DNA from: Lachnospiraceae bacterium UBA4380
GTDB lineage: Bacteria; Bacillota; Clostridia; Lachnospirales; Lachnospiraceae
Direction: 5' to 3'
Assembly: GCA_002390025.1 (NCBI GenBank)
Contig: DGRU01000003.1
Span: 1-15,068, forward strand
DNA length: 15,068 nucleotides
In this document: piece after piece, positions 7,303 to 13,656 of the stretch
Position numbering within the stretch: the stretch's first letter is position 1
Layout: each line of letters starts with the position of its first letter
Made by a program: the position numbers and the translations under genes
Notes under the pieces: model-generated
The model's input: only the letters and a program-made list of their open reading frames with translations
Told to the model about the DNA's origin: nothing
Databases searched by the model: none

Positions 7303-7427
7303 AATGGAAAACCTTATTTTGGATAACAGATAACACTGTTCTTATGCGTTTTCACAGATGATGCTTTGCGGGCAAACCGTTTTTTTTCCTTTTATTCCAG
7401 GATTGCAATTATCTCACGACGGCTGAA

Positions 7428-8390
7428 TTAACCCATGATGGCAAAGGCAGCCTGTCCGACATACATCATGCACATGATGGCGCCTTCTGCGCGGTTCAGC
7501 TGTTTTCCGGTTGAGATGAAGATAAAGGTCACCACATTGATCAGGAGCAGGAAGAGGAGGTTGACAGAGAGCTCAAAGGTGACAGGCAGCGGGTTGAGGA
7601 GAGCTGTTGTACCCAGGATGAACATGATATTGAACATGTTGGAGCCCACAACATTGCCCACGGCAAGACCGTTCTCATGCTTGAGGGATGCAACGATGGA
7701 GGTCACAAGCTCGGGGAGAGATGTGCCGATTGCCACGATGGTAAGTCCCACCAGAGTTTCCGACATTCCGAAGAAGTAAGCGATGGACTTTGCCGAATCG
7801 ACAACGGCCTGGCCGCCGATCACGATGAGCGCGATGCCGACGATCATGATGAGGATGCACTTTTTGAGCGAAATGTTTTCCTGAGCGGCTTCTTCCTCCG
7901 TCTGGCTGTGCATTGCGTTGCGGACCAGAAGGAACATGTAAACTGCGAATACGATCAGAAGAGCAAGACCCTCAAATCTGCTGATCGTTCCCACGGTACT
8001 GCCCGCTGCACGGCCTGCGATCAGTCCGCCGCCGAAGATCAGGACCAGGACAGTTATCAGGATGGAGAGCGGGAAATCTCTTTTGAGGATTTCCGATGAT
8101 ACCGGCACAGGAGAAAAGAGTGCGCAGAAGCCCAGAACGACGAGCAGGTTAAATATATTGGATCCGATCACGTTGCTGAGGGCAATCTCATTGGAATGAT
8201 TGAGTGCAGCGGTTGTACTCACGGCAAGCTCGGGAGCGCTGGTTCCGAATGCCACAATGGTGAGGCCGATGATCAGGCTGGGCACATGGAATTTCTTCGC
8301 CAGAGAGGCGCTTCCGTCCACGAAAAAGTCCGCACCCTTTACCAGAGCTGCAAATCCGATGATCAGTACCAGAAAGTTTACAAAAATCAT
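7428..8390 (-). CDS. CaCA-family calcium/sodium (or Mn) antiporter, YrbG type
   Basis: A 320-aa membrane exchanger with the two inverted alpha repeats of the CaCA family. GTSAPE (residues 49-54) with GSNIFN (76-81) in the first half is matched by GTSLPE (222-227) with GSNMFN (249-254) in the second. About ten hydrophobic helices flank a polar central loop near 160-178 (HSQTEEEAAQ). Members exchange Na+ or H+ for Ca2+ or other divalent cations. ATG 8390 is preceded by AGGAGG 14 nt upstream, which is rather far, but no better in-frame start exists. The leader contains a yybP-ykoY riboswitch, so expression is probably manganese-responsive and Mn2+ export is a plausible job. The gene is monocistronic, ending towards the terminator at 7275-7302. 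Confidence 0.93.
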   Translation of the reverse strand: MIFVNFLVLIIGFAALVKGADFFVDGSASLAKKFHVPSLIIGLTIVAFGTSAPELAVSTTAALNHSNEIALSNVIGSNIFNLLVVLGFCALFSPVPVSSEILKRDFPLSILITVLVLIFGGGLIAGRAAGSTVGTISRFEGLALLIVFAVYMFLLVRNAMHSQTEEEAAQENISLKKCILIMIVGIALIVIGGQAVVDSAKSIAYFFGMSETLVGLTIVAIGTSLPELVTSIVASLKHENGLAVGNVVGSNMFNIMFILGTTALLNPLPVTFELSVNLLFLLLINVVTFIFISTGKQLNRAEGAIMCMMYVGQAAFAIMG

Positions 8391-8415
8391 GATTCTCTTA
8401 CAAACCTCCTATAAA

Positions 8416-8475
8416 TTGAAAAAGAGACTTTTGAATGAAAAACTATTGAATGAAAACACTTTTAAATGAAAAAAG
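8416..8475. repeat. Tandem array, four 15-bp units, in the exchanger 5' leader
   Basis: Four consecutive 15-bp units (8416-8430, 8431-8445, 8446-8460, 8461-8475) follow the pattern TTGAATGAAAANACT. They lie between the riboswitch terminator and the exchanger's ribosome binding site, and unit 1 carries a second copy of the terminator's 3' arm and U-run. Confidence 0.75.
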
Positions 8476-8511
8476 AGACTTTTACCGCATTCAACATGCA
8501 GTAAAAGTCTC
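8469..8511 (-). terminator. Riboswitch expression-platform terminator
   Basis: Read on the minus strand, GAGACTTTTACTGCAT and ATGCGGTAAAAGTCTC form a 16-bp stem with one G-T wobble and a 5-nt loop, followed by six T. The 5' arm segment ACTTTTA (8502-8508) can alternatively close the riboswitch P1 stem with TGAAAGT (8609-8615), so aptamer and terminator are mutually exclusive. Confidence 0.88.
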
Positions 8512-8615
8512 GCTTCTTGACAACATATACCGGGGATTTCATTTCCCGTATTGACGAATATATGTTACACGAAATCGTGTTTAGAAATCGTGCAAGCTAC
8601 TCCCGATTACTTTCA
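8502..8615 (-). ncRNA. yybP-ykoY (Mn2+) riboswitch aptamer
   Basis: The minus strand carries the conserved family elements in the right order. GGGAGTAGC (8596-8604) is the L1 side. TCGTCAATACGGG and TCCCCGG, closing a small GGGA/TCCC stem, form the L3 side. These are enclosed by AACATATA/TATATGTT pairing and followed by TTGTCAAG. This matches my memory of the manganese riboswitch (GGGGAGUAGC ... UCGUCAAUUCG ... ACCGG ... UGUUGAC). The first loop base is C instead of G. The P1 partner strand is shared with the downstream terminator, predicting that Mn2+ binding turns the exchanger gene on. Confidence 0.87.
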
Positions 8616-8690
8616 ATGTGGATACTACACTGATTTTACGGATCTGTCTATATGTCTTTTGCCCGAAAAAATGTATTCTTTTTAAGCCAA

Positions 8691-8802
8691 TCAATAGGGC
8701 CGAACGATAAGGCTGGTCAATAAGGCCGTTAAATCAGACTGATCGATCAGGCTGATCGATCAGGCCTGTTAATAGGAGCAGCCAATAAAGCAGATCAAGC
8801 TG
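8691..8802. repeat. Degenerate tandem array, about nine 12-14 bp units
   Basis: Units start at 8691, 8705, 8717, 8729, 8742, 8755, 8769, 8782 and 8794 and follow roughly TCAATAAGGCCG. Units 5 and 6 are nearly identical and create two copies of the perfect palindrome CTGATCGATCAG (8739-8750 and 8752-8763). The array lies in the divergent region between the exchanger leader and the aldolase promoter. Confidence 0.7.
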
Positions 8803-8830
8803 TGCCGGCCCGGCCCGTATACAGGTAAAA

Positions 8831-8871
8831 AAAGACAGGCACCGTGCCCGAAAGAGCATGGTGCCTGTTTT
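8831..8871 (-). terminator. Terminator-like hairpin in the divergent region
   Basis: AAGACAGGCACCGTGC and GCATGGTGCCTGTTTT pair over about 16 bp with two G-U wobbles and an 8-nt loop. On the minus strand the stem is followed by seven T; on the plus strand only four T follow. No minus-strand gene lies immediately upstream, so its role is unclear. It may block antisense transcription from the aldolase side or be a repeat-element copy. Confidence 0.6.
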
Positions 8872-8936
8872 GACTCCGGCGCGGAAAGGGGTCGGGGACT
8901 TTGCAAAAGTGATCCTTGCAGATCTTCTTTTTATAT

Positions 8937-8964
8937 TTGCAATTAAGTCTAATGCGTTTATAAT
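8937..8964 (+). promoter_or_regulatory. Sigma-A type promoter of the aldolase gene
   Basis: TTGCAA (8937-8942) and a perfect TATAAT (8959-8964) are separated by 16 bp, in an AT-rich stretch. Transcription would start near 8971, leaving a leader of about 90 nt before ATG 9062. Confidence 0.75.
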
Positions 8965-9061
8965 AATATGTAGCATGCAAAATGTATGCAGGTCAGTACA
9001 TGGACTGCTCAATTATTACCGCATCAAAAAAGACGAGTCACAAGAGACAAGGGGGGTTATT

Positions 9062-9904
9062 ATGCTGGTTACACTGAAAGAACTGCTGGCAATTGCGGAG
9101 GCTGAGAACAAGGCGATCGGCTCCTTCACATGCCCGAATATGGAGATCGCGATGGGAACTATCCGCGCGGCAGAAGAGATGGATTCTCCGATCATCATTC
9201 AGATCGCTGAGGGACGTCTGAAACATACTCCGCTGGATATGATCGGACCTCTGATGGTACAGGCTGCCAAGGATGCCAAGGTCAAGATCGCTGTTCACCT
9301 GGATCACGGTCTTACCGCAGAGAAAGCAGCGGAAGCTCTGGGATATGGTTTTACTTCCATCATGTTTGACGGATCCCACTATACCCTGCAGGGAAACATT
9401 GACAAGACCAACGAAGTCGCCCGTCTGGCACGCGCAGCCGGCGCTTCTGTCGAGGCAGAGCTCGGCACCATCGGCGGCAAGGAAGCCACCGAGCGCGAAG
9501 AGGTCTCCAAGTATACTGATGTGGAAGAGGCCAGAACCTTTGCGGCAAATGCTGACATCGATGCACTTGCAGTGGCGATCGGCAATGCACACGGCCACTA
9601 TAAGGGAATCCCCAAGCTGAATTTTGAGCGCCTGACAGAGCTCAAAGAGGCAGTGGGACTTCCTCTGGTCCTGCACGGCGGCTCCGGTATCTCCGATGAG
9701 GACTTCCGCAAGGCCATTACCCTCGGCGTCCGCAAGATCAACATTGCGACAGCCAGCATGGATGCCTGCATCAACTGCGCAGGAGCCTACATGGCACAGC
9801 CCGGCGAGCACGACTACTACGGCTTCAACGAAGCAATCGTCCAGGGCGTCTATGAGAACGTTAAGCACTGCATCAAGGTCTTCAACAACAAAGAGCCCCT
9901 CTGA
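9062..9904 (+). CDS. fba: Class II ketose-bisphosphate (fructose-bisphosphate) aldolase
   Basis: This gene is predicted to catalyse the reversible cleavage of fructose-1,6-bisphosphate (or tagatose-1,6-bisphosphate) to two triose phosphates in the cytoplasm, using a divalent metal. The 280-aa product has HLDHG at residues 79-83 (catalytic Asp81 and metal-ligand His82), FDGSH at 102-106, EAELG at 131-135, NAHG at 175-178 (His177), HGGSG at 205-209 (His205) and NIAT at 227-230. Length fits the short class II (GatY/KbaY/Fba) group. The tail is Cys-containing and departs from the usual C-terminus, so substrate preference is uncertain. ATG 9062 follows AAGGGGGG with about 5-nt spacing; an upstream in-frame start at 8858 would overlap the promoter. 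It is monocistronic, with its own promoter and terminator. Codon use is markedly biased towards C-ending codons, consistent with high expression. Confidence 0.95.
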   Translation: MLVTLKELLAIAEAENKAIGSFTCPNMEIAMGTIRAAEEMDSPIIIQIAEGRLKHTPLDMIGPLMVQAAKDAKVKIAVHLDHGLTAEKAAEALGYGFTSIMFDGSHYTLQGNIDKTNEVARLARAAGASVEAELGTIGGKEATEREEVSKYTDVEEARTFAANADIDALAVAIGNAHGHYKGIPKLNFERLTELKEAVGLPLVLHGGSGISDEDFRKAITLGVRKINIATASMDACINCAGAYMAQPGEHDYYGFNEAIVQGVYENVKHCIKVFNNKEPL

Positions 9905-9936
9905 TCGGGACAACGGACATCTATAGGTAACACAGG

Positions 9937-9973
9937 AAAAGCACTCGGGTGAAATGACCCGGGTGCTTTTTTT
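9937..9973 (+). terminator. Rho-independent terminator after the aldolase gene
   Basis: AAAAGCACTCGGGT and ACCCGGGTGCTTTT form a 14-bp stem with one G-T wobble and a GAAATG loop, followed by a run of T (TTTTTTT in all), 32 nt after the aldolase stop codon. Confidence 0.93.
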
Positions 9974-9987
9974 CGCAGAAAAGCGCT

Positions 9988-10123
9988 GTCTCCTTATGAA
10001 ATCAGTCTCCTTTTGGGATAAGTTTTCTCATGGCATTTGTCTCCTTATGAAATCTGTCAGTTTATGAAATCAGTCTCCTTATGGGTCATGTTTCTTTATA
10101 GAATCTGTTTCCCTGTGAGATAA
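9988..10123. repeat. Tandem array, eight exact-length 17-bp units
   Basis: Eight units of exactly 17 bp run without spacers from 9988 (starts at 9988, 10005, 10022, 10039, 10056, 10073, 10090 and 10107). The consensus is GTCTCCTTATGAAATCA. Units 1 and 4 match it almost perfectly, while units 3, 7 and 8 are most diverged. The array starts 15 bp after the aldolase terminator. A 17-bp period cannot keep a reading frame, so it is non-coding. Confidence 0.9.
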
Positions 10124-10159
10124 AATATCTGCGGCGAAGCTTCCGGCCTGCCGGATGCG

Positions 10160-10204
10160 GCATACCCGGCTCAGGTATACCCGGCTGAGGAAACCGGGCG
10201 TTGA
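10160..10204. repeat. GC-rich tandem units of about 15 bp
   Basis: GCATACCCGGCTCA (10160-10173), GGTATACCCGGCTGA (10174-10188) and GGAAACCGGGCGTTGA (10189-10204) are three diverging copies of a ~15-bp unit. They differ in sequence from the AT-rich 17-bp array just upstream. Confidence 0.5.
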
Positions 10205-10245
10205 AGGGCCGGTCGGGCGAATACGTGACGGAGAGGGATTTTATA

Positions 10246-10273
10246 TGTTCATCTCTTTATACTATGATATAAT
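10246..10273 (+). promoter_or_regulatory. Putative promoter for the 95-aa gene
   Basis: A perfect TATAAT at 10268-10273 lies 67 nt upstream of ATG 10340. The -35 region is weak (TGTTCA, 10246-10251, 16-bp spacing). The AT-rich context contrasts with the GC-rich sequence just before it. Confidence 0.5.
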
Positions 10274-10339
10274 TAATAAGATATATGTGAAAAATCCGCA
10301 ATCCGGCGGCAGATTTATATTTTGGAGATGGGAGACGCT

Positions 10340-10627
10340 ATGAAATTGTGGTTCACTGAAAAGGACATGGAAACATTGCTGGAGGTCTATGATGCATACG
10401 GAGATATGCTGAGTGCTCTGCGCATGATCAACGGCGGTGCCAGCGATACGGGCATCATTGGCCGTATGGGGAAAATAGAGGACCTGTTTCAAGATCTCAG
10501 CCCCGTCTATAATCCCGAAGAGAATGTGTCTGATGACTCGGCATTCTGGCACGCGCTGATGTGCTCTGACATGAACATGTCCGAGCGGGTCGGTGTTCTG
10601 ATGGGGGATGTGCCTGCCGGCAGGTAA
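10340..10627 (+). CDS. Small acidic protein of unknown function (95 aa)
   Basis: The start at ATG 10340 is chosen because GGGAG (10330-10334) is 5 nt upstream; TTG 10322 and ATG 10328 are in frame but lack a site. The 95-aa product is acidic and Met-rich, with two probable helices (residues about 6-30 and 40-52) separated by NGGAS, then a Trp-containing helix (SAFWHALM). There is no signal, membrane segment or metal motif, and I recognise no family. It lies 69 bp before the DisA_N-like gene on the same strand, with no terminator between, so the two are probably co-transcribed from the promoter at about 10246-10273. It may be a partner of that protein, but this is inferred only from position. 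Confidence 0.72.
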   Translation: MKLWFTEKDMETLLEVYDAYGDMLSALRMINGGASDTGIIGRMGKIEDLFQDLSPVYNPEENVSDDSAFWHALMCSDMNMSERVGVLMGDVPAGR

Positions 10628-10696
10628 ACAGTAATTGCTTTCTATGTGTTTTTTACACCAGCTGCTTTTCCGGAGCAGCATGTGGAGATTGATAAA

Positions 10697-11821
10697 ATGG
10701 GCAGAATATCAGCGTTTGTTGATGCGATTTATAAGTATGAGTCCCAGTTCAAAGAGCAGTATGTCCTTGAGGAGGACCAGTTCCTTCCCTCGAAAGATGT
10801 GATCGAAAACATATGTCAGACTCTGCTGGACGTCAGCTGCATGCGCGAGGAAGGGCGCTTTCCCTCCTTCAGGGTATGCTTTATAAAGCCGGATTCGGAT
10901 CTGCTCTCTGCCTATGTCTATGCACATGCGCTTCTTTTCGAGAATCCGACAGAATTCAACAGCAGGAATCTTCATAAGCTTGCACCCGCCCTGAACCCCG
11001 ATATGAGTTATCTGATCGTGGATGTCAGTACCAGCCCTTTTCAGATGATCGGAATCATCGCCGCTTATACCGCCTGGGAAAAGATCCTCACAAAAGAGAT
11101 CACGACCGGCAACAGGATGCCCAAAATCCCGAATCTGTTTGTCAACGGCCCGGGAGAGCTGGGGGCATGTCTTGGAGAGGCGGCCGTTGTCAACTATTCT
11201 TCAGGCCACTGTGTTTTTTTCCGCACAGATACTTTCACATCAACGCTGGTAGCCGAACGGCTGAAAAAAGATTCAAAAGTACCTGAGAAAGAACGCCTGC
11301 AGCTGCTTTACAGAATTTTCTGGCAGATGAGCAACTACGGCCATGGCGGCGCGGTCCTGATCGTTCCCAATGCCGAGTCCTGCAGGGAATTTATCGATTT
11401 CAAGTATCGGATGCGCAGCGGATATCTGTTTGACGATGGAGAAAATACGGAAAAACCTCTCAAGAAGATGCGCGAAAAAGAGATCGTCACCTATGCCGAT
11501 CTGATCGCAAAGCTTACCTCTGTGGACGGCTCGGTCATCCTCACAAAGGATTTCGAACTGCTGGGCTTCGGCGCGGAGACTCTTGTGGACAAGATGGAGA
11601 GCAAGCATCCCGATATGTGTTTTATCGGGTATGACAACAAGGAACAGACCTACAAGAGCTTTATGGACCAGGGAATGCGCCACAGGGCCGGCTATCGTTT
11701 CTGCAGCGCCGTAGAGGGCAGTATCGCCTTCATCGTTTCCCAGGACGGAACCATTGAGGCCTGTACAAAGCATGACGGCAAAGTTGTTGTCTATGACAAG
11801 GTTGCACTGCCTTTTATCTGA
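10697..11821 (+). CDS. DisA_N/DACNV-like putative nucleotide-sensing protein
   Basis: A 374-aa soluble protein whose C-terminal third reads like a diadenylate-cyclase (DisA_N) fold. GHGGAVLIV (215-223) corresponds to the HGALIV strand, SVDGSVIL (275-282) to the DGA motif, and GMRHRAGYRF (326-335) to GTRHRAA, followed by AFIVSQDGTI. Two signature residues differ: DGA is DGS and the Thr of GTRHR is Met. This fits a non-catalytic or altered sensor of the DACNV type better than a true c-di-AMP synthase. The N-terminal 200 residues are a separate domain with FRVCFIKPD, YLIVDVSTS and NLFVNGPGELG segments. I start at ATG 10697 (GGAG 9 nt upstream); GTG 10682 and GTG 10646 are alternatives. It is probably co-transcribed with the 95-aa gene. 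Domain assignment is from motif memory, not a search. Confidence 0.75.
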   Translation: MGRISAFVDAIYKYESQFKEQYVLEEDQFLPSKDVIENICQTLLDVSCMREEGRFPSFRVCFIKPDSDLLSAYVYAHALLFENPTEFNSRNLHKLAPALNPDMSYLIVDVSTSPFQMIGIIAAYTAWEKILTKEITTGNRMPKIPNLFVNGPGELGACLGEAAVVNYSSGHCVFFRTDTFTSTLVAERLKKDSKVPEKERLQLLYRIFWQMSNYGHGGAVLIVPNAESCREFIDFKYRMRSGYLFDDGENTEKPLKKMREKEIVTYADLIAKLTSVDGSVILTKDFELLGFGAETLVDKMESKHPDMCFIGYDNKEQTYKSFMDQGMRHRAGYRFCSAVEGSIAFIVSQDGTIEACTKHDGKVVVYDKVALPFI

Positions 11822-11861
11822 CCTGATCTCCTCCGGTGACAGGTGACGGGGAATCGTAAAA

Positions 11862-11896
11862 AGAACTGTATAAAACCATATAGAGAACTGTATAAA
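11862..11896. repeat. Direct repeat of AGAACTGTATAAA
   Basis: The 13-bp sequence occurs twice, at 11862-11874 and 11884-11896 (22-bp period), in the gap between the DisA_N-like gene and larA. Its role is unknown; it could be the remains of a tandem array or an operator pair. Confidence 0.5.
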
Positions 11897-11938
11897 TAAA
11901 AAACAATCAGTAAAGGGAGCGACCTCTACGATATTTTG

Positions 11939-11947
11939 TGATACTAT
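11939..11947 (+). promoter_or_regulatory. Possible extended -10 promoter upstream of larA
   Basis: TGATACTAT fits a TGn-TACTAT extended -10 element. There is no convincing -35 at 17 bp. Transcription from here would give a leader of about 110 nt before ATG 12064. This is only a candidate. Confidence 0.3.
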
Positions 11948-12063
11948 TAATGGGTGAGTTGTGCATGTTGTCAGGGAATGAACAAACCGGGACAGCATTG
12001 TTGATTGTAGAGCGGCTGTGGTAACCCTGCTCTCTTTCCAGAAAGGAGAAAAGCGAAGGATCT

Positions 12064-13342
12064 ATGAAAACAGTCAAATTTTTTTATGCGCACACAACAC
12101 AGGATCTGCAGGTGCCGGATGATACACCTGTCCTGACCAGCAAAGTGGATCAGCTTACCAGTGACCGCACAGGTATTGAGATCGTCCGCGAGGCCATGGA
12201 GAATCCAATCGACAGCCCCCCGGCTGTGTGAACTGGCGAAAGGAAAAGAAGACTGTGTCATCATTATCAGTGATCACACAAGACCCGTTCCCAGCAGAGA
12301 TATTCTGCCCAATATGATCCGTGAACTCAGGGAAGGCAGCCCTGACATCAAGATCACGCTTCTGGTCTCCACGGGCTTCCATCGTCCCACAACAGTGGAG
12401 GAACTCAGGAACAAGCTGGGCGATGAACTCTTTGAGGAGTTCAAGGACAATATTATTGTCCATGATGCCCACGATCCCTCCAGGAATGTCAAGGTCGGAT
12501 CCCTGCCCAGCGGTCCCGACTGCATCATCGACAAGGTGGCAATGAATACGCAGCTTCTGGTTTCTGAAGGCTTTATCGAGCCTCACTTCTTTGCCGGCTT
12601 CTCCGGCGGACGCAAGAGCATCCTGCCCGGCGTTGCGGATGCTGTCACAGTCATGGGCAATCACTGCTCCAAATTCATTGACAGCCCTTATTCCCGCACC
12701 GGTATCCTGGACCACAACCCCATGCATGAAGATATGCTGGCCGCAGCCAGGATGGCCAAACTTGCCTATATCGTAAACGTTGTCATCGATGAGGACAAAA
12801 AGACGGTTGCCGCTTTTGCAGGAAACTTTGAGACTGCCCACCGCAAGGGCTGCGATTTCATCGCAGATTATGTCTGCGTAAAACCTGCCTATGCGGACAT
12901 CGTCATCACCACAAACGGCGGTTATCCTCTGGACCAGAACGCCTACCAGTCTCCCAAGGGAATGACAGCCGGCGAAGCGACCGCAAAGGACGGCGCGGTC
13001 ATCATCATGCTGGCTTCCTGCTCGGACGGCACAGGCGGCGATTTCTTCTACCATATCATTGCGGATGAGCCCGACATTGAGACGGCCTATCAGAAGTTCC
13101 TGGCAACACCCCAGGAGAAGACCGCTCCCGATCAGTGGTGCAGCCAGATCCTGGCCAGGATCGTGCGCAAATACAAGGTGATCTTTGTCGCCAATGAGGA
13201 TCAGAAGGACATGATCGAAGGTCTGAAGATGGAATATGCTCCCAGCCTCGAGGCAGCTTATAAGCGCGCCAGAGAGATCAAGGGAGAGGATGCTTCCCTG
13301 ACCTGCATCCCCAACGGCATCTCCGTTGTCGTCAGAGACTGA
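12064..13342 (+). pseudogene. larA: LarA-family nickel-pincer lactate (2-hydroxyacid) racemase, frameshifted in a C6 tract
   Basis: Two reading frames together give a complete LarA-like protein. ATG 12064 opens a frame that ends at TGA 12229-12231 after 55 codons. The rest lies in the +1 frame, open to the stop at 13340-13342. Removing one C from the six at 12216-12221 joins them into 425 residues, the normal length for LarA. In that joined numbering SDHTRPVP (69-76) holds the conserved Asp and Arg. STGFHRP, EPHFFAGFSGGRKS and GNHCS hold the conserved His and Lys that in LarA bind substrate or the nickel-pincer cofactor. Family members interconvert D- and L-lactate or similar hydroxyacids. 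No larB, larC or larE is nearby. No good start or ribosome binding site exists to translate the second part alone. The break may be a sequencing error, a recent mutation or a phase-variable switch. Confidence 0.88.
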
Positions 13343-13438
13343 TCTCCGAAGACTGATCCCTCGTGCAGCCGGAGACCGATTTTCGGAAACTGATTTTCAG
13401 AAACTGATTTTCGATGCTGCCGGAGACTGATTCCCCTG
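13337..13438. repeat. Tandem array with alternating 14- and 23-bp units
   Basis: Six units (13337-13350, 13351-13373, 13374-13387, 13388-13401, 13402-13424, 13425-13438) have lengths 14-23-14-14-23-14. Each begins (G/A)AC(T/C)GAT. The two long units add a GTGCAGC/ATGCTGC insert before CCGGA. The first unit starts inside the last codons of larA, and its ACTGA supplies the stop codon. Confidence 0.82.
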
Positions 13439-13480
13439 TCTGCGGTCCGCAGTCTCCCTCTTTTGAACAGCTGAAAAAAC

Positions 13481-13516
13481 AAGCCCATGCCGGATTTACT
13501 TCCTGCATGGGCTTTT
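13481..13516 (+). terminator. Rho-independent terminator after larA
   Basis: AAGCCCATGC (13481-13490) and GCATGGGCTT (13505-13514) form a perfect 10-bp stem with a 14-nt loop, ending in TTTT. It is the first clear terminator beyond larA, just after the tandem array. Confidence 0.8.
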
Positions 13517-13555
13517 CAATGCTTCCCGTTTGCCTCATTTGGCTTTTTGGGGTTG

Positions 13556-13650
13556 TTCTGAATCTGTTTCCGAATGATTCTGAACTTATTCAGAACCGCT
13601 TCTCATGTACAGAACTGTTTTTTATTTTCAGAACTGTTTATTTATTTTGA
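13556..13650. repeat. Degenerate AT-rich repeats (TTCTGAA / CAGAACTGTTT)
   Basis: Copies of TTCTGAA and CAGAACTGTTT recur about every 19-22 bp between the larA terminator and the stop of the convergent secreted-protein gene. The best pair is the two CAGAACTGTTT copies in 13609-13640. Inverted TTCTGAA/TTCAGAA pairs could also form weak hairpins. Confidence 0.45.
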
Positions 13651-13656
13651 GCTGTT

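Noticed and set aside
9038..9913. Minus-strand frame opposite the aldolase gene
   Set aside because: It is a shadow of a strongly codon-biased class II aldolase with promoter and terminator on the plus strand.
9988..10123. CRISPR array
   Set aside because: Units are 17 bp, contiguous without spacers and diverged from each other, and no cas genes are present.
11950..12063. Nickel/cobalt (NiCo) riboswitch before larA
   Set aside because: It is tempting because LarA needs nickel, but the leader does not show the conserved NiCo junction sequences as I remember them; only a weak AGAGC/GCTCT pairing is present.
12216..12231. Programmed ribosomal frameshift in larA
   Set aside because: LarA homologues are normally encoded in one frame, the tract is not a classical slippery heptamer and no downstream stimulatory structure is evident. 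Mutation, error or replication slippage is simpler.
12155..13054. 299-codon minus-strand frame opposite larA
   Set aside because: The plus-strand LarA motifs are unmistakable across the frameshift; the opposite frame has no start signal or recognisable domain.
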